Positions 17,087 through 24,560 of a stretch of DNA of 64,000 bases are shown piece after piece. How positions within the stretch are numbered: the first letter of the stretch is position 1; each line of letters begins with the position of its first letter. Source of the DNA: Flavobacteriaceae bacterium. Its GTDB lineage: Bacteria > Bacteroidota > Bacteroidia > Flavobacteriales > Flavobacteriaceae. The notes below the pieces were generated by a model. It was not told the DNA's origin, searched no databases, and saw only the letters and a list, made by a program, of their open reading frames with translations. The position numbers and the translations under genes were made by a program. The stretch covers positions 1 to 64,000 of the forward strand of contig JABXHX010000025.1 in assembly GCA_013373385.1 (NCBI GenBank). The letters are read 5' to 3'.

Positions 17087-18655
17087 TTATTTTTTTGTGT
17101 TTAATATTGATAAGCTATAGGTTAATCCGAAATTGATATTAGTAGAATTGACATTTCCAAAAGGAGAAATCATTTGACCAGCAGAAGCGTTTAAAAATAA
17201 ATCATCATTGATGTGATAATTTATTCCGGCTGTTGGTCTAATAAAAACACCTTCTCCAGAATCAACTCTACCACCACCAGCTACACCACCTGTGGCTTCT
17301 GCAAAAAGAGAAATACTGTTGTTTAAAAACTTATTAGTTCGGATACCTAATCCAAACATTCCGTGAGCGTAGCCACCAGATTTTCCTTCATAAGCAAAAG
17401 AAGCTTCTCCTACTAAATAGTACCTATGATTTATATCGAACAATAACTTTAAAGCAAGTAGTTGTAAGTCGCTATCTGGAATTCCGAATTTAGCCACATC
17501 AAGATAGGTTTGATTTTGGACTCCAATACTAATACCAAAGGTATTAATGCCAGTATATTTTTCTTCTGTAAATGGATGCTGTATACCACCGCTTAATCCA
17601 TAGTATTTTAAGCTAAAACCAGCAGTTAATGCTTCAAAACTAGCCACTCCACCAATGGCTTTGTGATATCCACCGTGAGCACTTATTCCAAAATAATCTG
17701 TTAGTTTTATGTTAAATCCAGCCTTAGGGTAGATAGTTAAGCCACCTTCAGGATAAATTCTTCCTCCCGCTGCTCCAATTCCAAATTTTCCAAAGAAATT
17801 TACATATTTGGTTTCGATAAAGTTCTTACCCATACCAAAAAACAAATCCATAAAACCAGCGGTTAGACCACCATACATGGCATCAACATGTGCATAAATA
17901 AAAGTGTTGTTGGTTAAATAGCGTTGGTATTCAAACCCTAAAATTGATAAGGTGTGGTTGATTGGTTTATAAGAAGGAGTTGTACTTGCGTCTGTTCTAG
18001 AGTTACCTCTAGGAAAAAAATAATCAAACGTTATTTGCTGCACACTTTTAACTGCAGGTTTTTTCCAAAATGCACCTGTATTATTGTCTGCAATAAACGT
18101 TTTTTGCGCGTTTTTGTAGGAACTGTATCTTAAGGTTGTAGGAATTTCTACAAAAACAGAGATATTATCGTCTTTTTGAATCCCTGTAAAGAAATTCATA
18201 TTACCATATTGTACTCCAGTAGCAAAATAGGTACTCTTGTATTTAAGTCCGATGTTGGTATATAAAATACCCCCGCCGTTTACCAAACTTCTATAGCCAC
18301 CACCACCACCAAAGTGTACGTTTGCATCAAAGTATAGGTTTCTGTAAATTTTTTGTTGTGCTCCTAAAGTTACTCCAAGAGTAAATAGTCCACCTTGATC
18401 TCCTGTAATGGCAGTGTGAAATCCAGCGCCAGCATATAACCATTTATTTAATGTAAAGTTATAATTTAATCCAACAAAACCCATAGTTGGCTCTAGATTA
18501 TAGCCAACTTTATCTACTGGTTGATGAATTAAGATGTAGTTTAACCGAATGTTGTTATTCATAGTTTTACCCTCTAACTCTGATAGGTTATACGTTTGAG
18601 TAAAAGCATTGATACTAATAAGACTAATTAAAAGAAATAGTATATTTTTTTTCAT
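17087..18655 (-). CDS. Outer-membrane beta-barrel protein, uncharacterised
   Basis: A 522-residue exported protein: signal peptide KKNILFLLISLISINAFTQ, then alternating aromatic/Gly-rich strands throughout (LNKWLYAGAGFHTAITGDQG, FFGKFGIGAAGGRIYPEGG) and a C-terminal strand ending NFGLTYSLSILNTKK, as expected of an outer-membrane barrel. No plug domain or TonB box is seen, so it is not a TonB-dependent receptor. It lies 6 bp downstream of prfC on the same strand and may be read with it. I do not recognise a specific family; porin-like or surface role is a guess. Confidence 0.75.
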   Translation of the reverse strand: MKKNILFLLISLISINAFTQTYNLSELEGKTMNNNIRLNYILIHQPVDKVGYNLEPTMGFVGLNYNFTLNKWLYAGAGFHTAITGDQGGLFTLGVTLGAQQKIYRNLYFDANVHFGGGGGYRSLVNGGGILYTNIGLKYKSTYFATGVQYGNMNFFTGIQKDDNISVFVEIPTTLRYSSYKNAQKTFIADNNTGAFWKKPAVKSVQQITFDYFFPRGNSRTDASTTPSYKPINHTLSILGFEYQRYLTNNTFIYAHVDAMYGGLTAGFMDLFFGMGKNFIETKYVNFFGKFGIGAAGGRIYPEGGLTIYPKAGFNIKLTDYFGISAHGGYHKAIGGVASFEALTAGFSLKYYGLSGGIQHPFTEEKYTGINTFGISIGVQNQTYLDVAKFGIPDSDLQLLALKLLFDINHRYYLVGEASFAYEGKSGGYAHGMFGLGIRTNKFLNNSISLFAEATGGVAGGGRVDSGEGVFIRPTAGINYHINDDLFLNASAGQMISPFGNVNSTNINFGLTYSLSILNTKK

Positions 18656-18661
18656 AATGAT

Positions 18662-20251
18662 TTATTGATATTCACTTGTAAAGTGCAATTTAACACTTGG
18701 AAATTTACTTTGTGTCATTTGAAGGGTAAAAGCTGAGTCTGCTAAAAATACCAACTGACCTTGTTTGTCTTTTGCTAAATAGCGTTGTTTAACTCTTTTA
18801 AATTCTTTGAATTCTTCACTTTTTTCGTTTTCTGCTTCTACCCAACATGCTTTATGTACTTGTAAATTTTCGTAGGTACATTTGGCTCCGTATTCGTGTT
18901 CCAATCGATATTGAATTACTTCGTATTGTAATGCACCAACAGTACCAATTACTTTTCTTCCGTTGATATCTAAGGTAAAAAGCTGAGCAACACCTTCATC
19001 CATCAACTGATCTAACCCTTTGTACAATTGCTTGGCTTTCATTGGATCTGCATTATTTACATATCGGAAATGTTCTGGAGAGAAACTCGGAATTCCTTTA
19101 AAATTAATTTGCTCACCCTCAGTTAAGGTGTCGCCAATTTTAAAGTTTCCGGTGTCGTGTAAACCAACAATATCTCCTGGGAATGATTCTTCAACAATTT
19201 CCTTTTTTTCAGCAAAGAAAGCATTAGGGCTAGAAAATTTTACTTTTTTACCATTTCTAACATGAAGGTATGGTGTGTTTCGTTTAAAAGTTCCTGATAC
19301 AATTTTTACAAAAGCCAAACGATCTCGGTGTTTAGGATCCATATTTGCATGGATTTTAAACACAAAGCCCGTCATTTTATTTTCTTTTGAATCAACTAAG
19401 CGTTCTTCAGATTTTTTTGGTTGTGGAGTAGGAGCGATTTCAATAAACGCATCTAACAATTCTTTGACCCCGAAATTATTCAATGCAGAACCAAAAAATA
19501 CAGGCTGCAAATCACCATTTAAATAGGCATCGTGATTAAATTTTGGATATACTTCTTGTACCAATTCTAGTTCTTCTCGTAAGGTTTCAGCAGCAGTTTT
19601 ACCAACAATTGTATCTAGTTCTGGGTTAGAGATATCATCAAATTCTATCCCTTTAGAAATGGTAGTTTTATTGTCTCCAGAAAATAAATTGATTTTCTTT
19701 TCCCAAATATTATAGATTCCTTTAAAGTCATATCCCATGCCGATGGGGAAACTCATAGGTGTAACAGTGAGTCCTAATTTTTGCTCAACTTCATCCAGTA
19801 AGTCAAATGCATCTTTACCCTCTCTATCTAATTTATTGATGAAAACTAGCATTGGTATGTTACGCATTCTACAAACTTCTACCAATTTTTCTGTTTGTGC
19901 CTCAACCCCTTTTGCCACATCAATTACTACAATAACAGAATCAACGGCAGTTAAGGTTCTGTAGGTGTCTTCTGCAAAATCTTTATGTCCAGGTGTGTCT
20001 AAGATGTTTATTTTTTTGTTTTTGTAGATAAATGCTAAAACAGATGTTGCAACTGAAATTCCACGTTGACGTTCAATTTCCATAAAATCTGAAGTAGCTC
20101 CTTTTTTAATCTTGTTATTTTTTACTGCTCCAGCTTCTTGTATAGCACCACCAAATAATAATAATTTTTCAGTTAAAGTTGTCTTACCAGCATCTGGATG
20201 TGAAATAATACCAAATGTTCTTCTACGCTGTATTTCTTCTAATAAACTCAT
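18662..20251 (-). CDS. prfC: Peptide chain release factor 3
   Basis: A 529-residue translational GTPase that recycles RF1/RF2 from the ribosome after termination. The G domain shows the P-loop SHPDAGKTTLTEKLLLFGGA, the switch segment RQRGISVATSV, DTPGHKDFAED (G3) and NKLDREGKD (G4). The C-terminal part carries the RF3-specific domain (VGALQYEVIQYRLEHEYG). Length equals E. coli RF3. A -7 box (TACCTTTG) lies 18 bp upstream. The outer-membrane protein gene follows after 6 bp. Confidence 0.97.
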   Translation of the reverse strand: MSLLEEIQRRRTFGIISHPDAGKTTLTEKLLLFGGAIQEAGAVKNNKIKKGATSDFMEIERQRGISVATSVLAFIYKNKKINILDTPGHKDFAEDTYRTLTAVDSVIVVIDVAKGVEAQTEKLVEVCRMRNIPMLVFINKLDREGKDAFDLLDEVEQKLGLTVTPMSFPIGMGYDFKGIYNIWEKKINLFSGDNKTTISKGIEFDDISNPELDTIVGKTAAETLREELELVQEVYPKFNHDAYLNGDLQPVFFGSALNNFGVKELLDAFIEIAPTPQPKKSEERLVDSKENKMTGFVFKIHANMDPKHRDRLAFVKIVSGTFKRNTPYLHVRNGKKVKFSSPNAFFAEKKEIVEESFPGDIVGLHDTGNFKIGDTLTEGEQINFKGIPSFSPEHFRYVNNADPMKAKQLYKGLDQLMDEGVAQLFTLDINGRKVIGTVGALQYEVIQYRLEHEYGAKCTYENLQVHKACWVEAENEKSEEFKEFKRVKQRYLAKDKQGQLVFLADSAFTLQMTQSKFPSVKLHFTSEYQ

Positions 20252-20268
20252 CTACAAATTTTGAGGGG

Positions 20269-20276
20269 CAAAGGTA
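20269..20276 (-). promoter_or_regulatory. -7 promoter element upstream of prfC
   Basis: On the minus strand TACCTTTGC fits TAnnTTTG; it ends 17 bp before the prfC ATG. No TTG at the usual 19-nt distance was found. Confidence 0.45.
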
Positions 20277-20380
20277 CGGTTTATTCTGATATTTTATAAA
20301 ACACAATTCTATAAAATATACCGTGTAAAAAATTCAATAATCAATATGAACTTTTCAATTATTGTGTTTAAATTGGGCGC

Positions 20381-20547
20381 ATGAAGCGAATAGGACTACT
20401 TATTTTACTGCTAATTTCTTTTGCTTGTAAAGAAACTAAAGATAAGTGTTGCTAAATTTAAATAATGATGCTTGTTTAGTTTGGACTATTTCTGTTGATA
20501 AGAAAAATCAACTAAAAGTAGTCAAGTTTAATTTAGACGGAATTTGA
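20381..20547 (+). pseudogene. Frameshifted short lipoprotein remnant
   Basis: An ATG at 20381 opens MKRIGLLILLLISFACKETK, a perfect lipoprotein signal with lipobox and Cys, but stops after 24 residues at 20455. Starting at 20452 in another frame, an open stretch reads LNLNNDACLVWTISVDKKNQ and onward to KFNLDGI with its stop at 20547. Adding one C after TGTTGC would join the two into one reading frame of about 55 residues. It looks like a decayed or frameshifted small lipoprotein gene; a sequencing error is the alternative. It sits alone in a 299-bp gap between prfC and the next isomerase gene, convergent to the latter. Confidence 0.4.
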
Positions 20548-20550
20548 GAA

Positions 20551-21252
20551 TTATTCAATAATTTCAACTTTCATTTTTACATCAACTATTGGCCACTCAT
20601 CTGGACCTACTTCAACTTCGGCAATTTTATCTAAGGTAGAAAACCCCGAAATTACTTCCCCAAATACAGTATGTTGGTTGTTTAAATGATGTGCACCATT
20701 TTTACTGTGTACCATGTAAAACTCAAACGGACTGGATAGTTTATCGGGATTGTTTTCCCAATGCCTGGCAGCGGCTAGAGCACCGTATTTGTGTTTTCTA
20801 TGTGCTAAGAATTCAGGTTTTATCAGGTAATTTCCGTATTTGTTGCGTTGTTTCATGGTGTATTCGTCATCAGAATTTCCTCCTTGAATTACAAAATTTT
20901 TGGCAACTCTATAAAAAACGGTGGTATCAAAATACTTAATTTTTGTCAAGAAAATAAAGTTGGCCCTGTGTATAGGTGTATCATTGTACAGTCGCAGTTT
21001 AATCTTACCATATTCTGTAGTAATCATCACCTTAGTTTCTTTATTTGTTTTTTCGTACTCGGTAAAGAAGGCTTCAACATTATTACTGTGTAAACTATCC
21101 CAAGACTTTTCGGCTTTCTTTATATCGGGTTTGATTTTGGTACTATCTTTTAGAATTGTATTGATTTTTTTAGGCAGCTCTTTCTTTTTTTCTGCACAAG
21201 CAATGATAGAAATCATCAAAAAAAGACAAAGAGATTGAAAAGCGATTTTCAT
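20551..21252 (-). CDS. Cyclophilin-type peptidyl-prolyl isomerase lipoprotein
   Basis: A 233-residue exported isomerase. The Met at 21252 starts a lipoprotein signal (KIAFQSLCLFLMISIIAC); the nine residues before it in the track are unlikely, and the idi promoter occupies that DNA on the other strand. After a Lys-rich linker, the cyclophilin domain (about residues 85-233) has FYRVAKNFVIQGGNSDDEY, FYMVHSKNGAHHLNNQHTVFG and a final VDVKMKVEIIE strand. The catalytic Arg and QGG are kept. It probably helps fold periplasmic or outer-membrane proteins. It is divergent from idi. Confidence 0.9.
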   Translation of the reverse strand: MKIAFQSLCLFLMISIIACAEKKKELPKKINTILKDSTKIKPDIKKAEKSWDSLHSNNVEAFFTEYEKTNKETKVMITTEYGKIKLRLYNDTPIHRANFIFLTKIKYFDTTVFYRVAKNFVIQGGNSDDEYTMKQRNKYGNYLIKPEFLAHRKHKYGALAAARHWENNPDKLSSPFEFYMVHSKNGAHHLNNQHTVFGEVISGFSTLDKIAEVEVGPDEWPIVDVKMKVEIIE

Positions 21253-21273
21253 TTTATAAATACGGTATTTTGA

Positions 21274-21303
21274 TTGCAAAGATAATTGATTTTGTTACAT
21301 TTG
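21274..21303 (+). promoter_or_regulatory. Flavobacterial promoter for idi
   Basis: TTG, exactly 19 nt, TACATTTG: a full match to the Bacteroidota sigma-ABfr type consensus. The -7 box ends only 4 nt before the idi ATG, implying a leaderless or nearly leaderless transcript. Confidence 0.65.
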
Positions 21304-21307
21304 TTTT

Positions 21308-21850
21308 ATGTTAGAAGAACAGGTAATTTTAGTCGATACAGACGATCGTCAGATAGGTTTAATGCCAAAGATGGAGGCGCATGAAAAAGCATTGTTGCAC
21401 AGAGCGTTTTCTGTATTTATTTTTAATGATAAAGGTGAGTTAATGTTACAACAAAGAGCTGTTGACAAGTACCATTCGCCTTTATTATGGACAAATACTT
21501 GCTGTTCTCATCAACGAGAAGGAGAAACTAATATAGTTGCAGGTAAAAGACGATTGCAAGAAGAGATGGGTTTTTCTTGTGAGTTAGAAGAAGTATTTTG
21601 GTTTGTATACAAAGCACCTTTTGATAATGGTTTAACAGAGCACGAATTAGACCATGTAATGGTAGGTAGGTACAACAAAAATCCTAAGATTAATAAAGAA
21701 GAAGTGGCAGCTTTTAAATGGATGCCATTGGTAGCTGTTAAAAAAGATATCGAGAATAGACCAGAACTCTATACAGAGTGGTTTAAAATTATCTTTAAAG
21801 AATCGTATGATAAAATTTCGAATTACAAGTTTTTATATCCAACAATTTAA
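21308..21850 (+). CDS. idi: Isopentenyl-diphosphate delta-isomerase, type 1
   Basis: A 180-residue Nudix-fold enzyme converting isopentenyl to dimethylallyl diphosphate for isoprenoid synthesis. Motifs: LLHRAFSVFIFND at the N-terminus, the active-site Cys in WTNTCCSHQREGE, the Nudix-like AGKRRLQEEMGF, and the catalytic Glu region TEHELDHVMVG. Length is standard. The N-terminus EEQVILVDTDDRQIG aligns with known family starts, so the ATG at 21308 is real even though the promoter abuts it. queD follows after 2 bp and is co-transcribed. Confidence 0.96.
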   Translation: MLEEQVILVDTDDRQIGLMPKMEAHEKALLHRAFSVFIFNDKGELMLQQRAVDKYHSPLLWTNTCCSHQREGETNIVAGKRRLQEEMGFSCELEEVFWFVYKAPFDNGLTEHELDHVMVGRYNKNPKINKEEVAAFKWMPLVAVKKDIENRPELYTEWFKIIFKESYDKISNYKFLYPTI

Positions 21851-21852
21851 GT

Positions 21853-22266
21853 ATGCCAAAAGTAACAGCACATAGAAAGGCACATTTTAATGCAGCACAC
21901 AGGTTATTTAAACCAGAATGGTCTGACGAGAAGAATGCTGAAGTTTTTGGTAAATGCAGCAATCCGAATTATCATGGGCATAATTATGAATTGATTGTTT
22001 CTGTTACTGGAGAGGTTGATAAAGAAACAGGGTTTGTAATGGATTTATCTGTATTACGCGAATTGATTAAAACAGAAATCGAAGATGCATTTGACCATAA
22101 AAATTTAAATGTAGAAGTAGAAGAGTTTAAAAATCTAAATCCGACTGTAGAAAATATTGCAGTGGTAATTTACAACAAGCTGAGAACTAAAATTAGAACA
22201 TCTTTAGATATTGCAATTACCCTGTATGAAACTCCTCGAAATTATGTGACTTACTCAGGAGAGTAA
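21853..22266 (+). CDS. queD: 6-carboxytetrahydropterin synthase (QueD/PTPS)
   Basis: A 137-residue zinc enzyme of the pyruvoyl-tetrahydropterin synthase family; QueD makes 6-carboxy-5,6,7,8-tetrahydropterin for queuosine in tRNA. Zinc ligands are in FNAAHRL and NYHGHNYEL; the catalytic Cys is in GKCSNPNYHGH; the Glu near the end is in LYETPRNY. The short length fits QueD rather than eukaryotic PTPS. It lies 2 bp after idi, a pairing without obvious metabolic logic, and its stop directly abuts the stop of a small gene on the other strand. Confidence 0.93.
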   Translation: MPKVTAHRKAHFNAAHRLFKPEWSDEKNAEVFGKCSNPNYHGHNYELIVSVTGEVDKETGFVMDLSVLRELIKTEIEDAFDHKNLNVEVEEFKNLNPTVENIAVVIYNKLRTKIRTSLDIAITLYETPRNYVTYSGE

Positions 22267-22368
22267 TTAGTTGTTTTTATTTCTTTTTTGATAGTTAGTA
22301 ACAAGTCTTACAGCCAGTCTAGCAAAAAGAATAATTGTAATAATAAGTACTATATTAAATCCGTCCAT
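22267..22368 (-). CDS. Small single-helix membrane protein (33 residues)
   Basis: Not in the ORF track. The minus strand reads MDGFNIVLIITIILFARLAV followed by RLVTNYQKRNKNN and a stop. One hydrophobic helix (about residues 4-20) is followed by a basic tail, as in many bacterial small membrane proteins. The ATG lies 1 bp after the stop of the DUF6090 gene (TAAAATG), which suggests translational coupling, and the stop abuts the queD stop with no gap. It is the last gene of the DUF6090-isomerase cluster. Family not recognised; existence is inferred from the coupling and the transmembrane pattern. Confidence 0.55.
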   Translation of the reverse strand: MDGFNIVLIITIILFARLAVRLVTNYQKRNKNN

Positions 22369-22369
22369 T

Positions 22370-23089
22370 TTATTTTTTTTGCAATGTTTTTTTTAATTCT
22401 TGTTGTAACTGGTAATTAATGGTTAACAAATTAGAAGCTTGTATTCTGCAATTAATGACAGAAGCTCTTAAAAAGTTAATGACTTTTTTATTTTTAGGAT
22501 ATTCAATAATCGAATAGTATTTTTTTAAGGGTGTATTGTTTGGTAAGTTAAAAGATACATCTGAATATTTTAGCAATAAATCACCAGCATATTTATCAAA
22601 GTACTTATCTTTTTGACCAAAAGCAATAGTAATATAATTATACTGTAAAATATATTTTCTTAATAATTCTTGAATGTTTTTGTTAGAAAAGGCTTCAATT
22701 TTTTGAGCATTGTTTAATATAACGGTTGACTGATATGCCATGCCAATATCGAACATACGATAATTATTAAAAGGGGTGTTCGCAGTAGAATCTGAGGCTC
22801 TATTTCTTTCAATAGCATTTAATATTTTTACATTGCTTAGGTAGCTTTTCAGGTGGAAAATTCTAGAATTAAAAAAAGCAGAATCGGTTTTAACGTCTTC
22901 GAACAACTCTTCAAGCAAGCCAACTTCAATTTTAGTATTAATGTTATCTTTGTTCCAATTATTTATTTGTACAGCAATTAAGATACCAATAACAACTAAT
23001 ACAATTTCTATAAAAGCATATCTAACAAACTTTAACTTACTGTTTTGCAACGTTAATCTTCTACGAGTTTTTTTAAAATATTTTAGCAT
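22370..23089 (-). CDS. DUF6090-family membrane protein (copy 2)
   Basis: A 239-residue protein with a basic N-terminus (LKYFKKTRRRLTLQNSKLKF), one transmembrane helix in the family signature YAFIEIVLVVIGILIAVQIN and NWN, and a helical periplasmic region. This signature defines the DUF6090 family, abundant in Flavobacteriia and without known function. Its start overlaps the preceding isomerase stop by one base (TAATG). A paralogue lies on the other side of the isomerase. Single-helix anchoring with a coiled, mostly helical outer domain suggests a scaffold or sensor, which is inference. Confidence 0.88.
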   Translation of the reverse strand: MLKYFKKTRRRLTLQNSKLKFVRYAFIEIVLVVIGILIAVQINNWNKDNINTKIEVGLLEELFEDVKTDSAFFNSRIFHLKSYLSNVKILNAIERNRASDSTANTPFNNYRMFDIGMAYQSTVILNNAQKIEAFSNKNIQELLRKYILQYNYITIAFGQKDKYFDKYAGDLLLKYSDVSFNLPNNTPLKKYYSIIEYPKNKKVINFLRASVINCRIQASNLLTINYQLQQELKKTLQKK

Positions 23090-23646
23090 TATTCAATTCG
23101 TTTAATAGATTTAATAATTATAGGACGGACTAATAATTGATTTTTATTTTGACCAGATTGAATTTTTTTAACAATCTCCATACCTTTGGTTACTTTACCA
23201 AAAGCTGCAAAACCAAAACCATCTGGATTTCTTTTTCCTTTAAAATCTAATTCTGGTTGTTTATTAATACAAATAAAAAAACTACTGGTAGCGGTGTTTG
23301 GTTTGCCTCTTGCCATAGATAAAGTACCATTTGTATGTAAAATTCCTGTTGCTTCTGTTGTTTCAATTTTAATAGGTTCAAAATCTTTATTATCGGCTCT
23401 TTTAGCTTGAATCACTTCTATTTTTATATCTCTTTTAGCTTCATTTTCTAGGGTGGTAACTCTAAAAAATGTACTGTTTGTGTACAAACCAGCATCAACA
23501 TATCTTAAAAAATTAGCTACAGTTTTTGGAGCTTTTTCTGGGTATAATTCAATAAGGATTTTGCCAACAGAGGTGTCAATTACACAATGAGTATTTTTAT
23601 TACAGTTTGTAAATATCACGAAGAAGAGTAGTAGTATTCTTTTCAT
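23089..23646 (-). CDS. Divergent cyclophilin-type isomerase lipoprotein
   Basis: A 185-residue protein with lipoprotein signal (KRILLLFFVIFTNC) and a cyclophilin domain: TSVGKILIELYPEKAPKTVA, TLSMARGKPNTATSSFFICI and GFGFAAFGKVTKGMEIV. The catalytic Arg is kept in STFFRV, but the usual FMIQGGD stretch is replaced by an insert (VTTLENEAKRDIKIEVIQAK), so the active site is altered. This subgroup is common in Bacteroidota. It lies 6 bp after one DUF6090 gene and overlaps the start of the next by one base. It may act on, or with, the two DUF6090 proteins. Confidence 0.88.
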   Translation of the reverse strand: MKRILLLFFVIFTNCNKNTHCVIDTSVGKILIELYPEKAPKTVANFLRYVDAGLYTNSTFFRVTTLENEAKRDIKIEVIQAKRADNKDFEPIKIETTEATGILHTNGTLSMARGKPNTATSSFFICINKQPELDFKGKRNPDGFGFAAFGKVTKGMEIVKKIQSGQNKNQLLVRPIIIKSIKRIE

Positions 23647-23652
23647 ACCTAT

Positions 23653-24432
23653 TTATTTTTCTAATTCTAAATCTATCTTTTTAATCAAAGAATCTGATGC
23701 GATTAACATTTCATTAATTAAACTTAAATGATAATCTTCTATCCATATTTTTAATTTTATAGCATTGACTAAGGCTAATTGTTTGTCTATTTTTTCTAAC
23801 TGATTTCTTGTGTATTTCTTTAGCTTTAGGTGCTGCTTAAATAGAACTGTATCTTTCCCTTTGAAATTTAAATTATCAAGATTTAATTCTATCAATGAAT
23901 TAAAAACAGGAAAAACTTCTTTATAAAAAATGTTGTTAATATCATTATTTATATAATTTTCAGATTCTTTACTGCTAAGATAATAATCAATTATATCGTT
24001 AGATAACTCTTTGCTTTTAATTAATGAAAACTGACCAGAGGCAAGTAATTCAGTATATGTATTATTAATTTCGGGGTATTTTTCTGAACCTAATAAAAAA
24101 TTAAGTTTAGGGTTTATACTATCTATCATTGTAAAACTTTCTAGTTTATAGTAATCATATAATAAAGATTTTGCAATGGTAATGTTTTCTGTATAAAAAT
24201 CTTGTAACTCTTTAAAAGTGCTAATTTGGTAGGTTAAATCTTCTGTTATGTTTGTTAAATACCATCTTTCTTTTTCTCTTTTTTGATTTTCTTCATTTAA
24301 GTTGCTAATATATAAAGCAAGTAGAATACCTATCATTACAAGAACAATTTCTCCAAAGGCATAAGAAAAGTAATTGTTTAATTTTTTCTTTTTCAAGAAC
24401 TGTAATCGTATTTTCTTTAAAGTTCTTATCAT
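23653..24432 (-). CDS. DUF6090-family membrane protein (copy 1)
   Basis: A 259-residue paralogue of the protein at 22370. A basic N-terminus (RTLKKIRLQFLKKKKLNNYF) precedes the transmembrane signature YAFGEIVLVMIGILLALYI and SNLNEE, then a long helical region rich in Leu, Ile and Lys. It is the first gene of a four-gene unit (DUF6090, isomerase, DUF6090, 33-residue membrane protein) and has a candidate promoter 47 bp upstream. No function is established for the family. Confidence 0.88.
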   Translation of the reverse strand: MIRTLKKIRLQFLKKKKLNNYFSYAFGEIVLVMIGILLALYISNLNEENQKREKERWYLTNITEDLTYQISTFKELQDFYTENITIAKSLLYDYYKLESFTMIDSINPKLNFLLGSEKYPEINNTYTELLASGQFSLIKSKELSNDIIDYYLSSKESENYINNDINNIFYKEVFPVFNSLIELNLDNLNFKGKDTVLFKQHLKLKKYTRNQLEKIDKQLALVNAIKLKIWIEDYHLSLINEMLIASDSLIKKIDLELEK

Positions 24433-24478
24433 AAGTTTTGATAAGGTAATAGTCTGTGTGTTAGTATGTATCTAATTT

Positions 24479-24512
24479 CAAAGTTAATTAATTTTATTTA
24501 GAGATATTTCAA
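24479..24512 (-). promoter_or_regulatory. Candidate promoter for the DUF6090 cluster
   Basis: Minus strand TTG, 23 nt, TAACTTTG; the -7 box fits the consensus and the spacing is at the long end. It lies 47-54 bp before the first DUF6090 start. Confidence 0.4.
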
Positions 24513-24526
24513 TTGTATAATAACTG

Positions 24527-24534
24527 TAAATTTG
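24527..24534 (+). promoter_or_regulatory. -7 promoter element upstream of manA
   Basis: TAAATTTG matches TAnnTTTG and ends 26 bp before the manA ATG; no well-spaced TTG is present. Confidence 0.45.
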
Positions 24535-24560
24535 TCGAAGTAAATTTTTAATGAAATACT

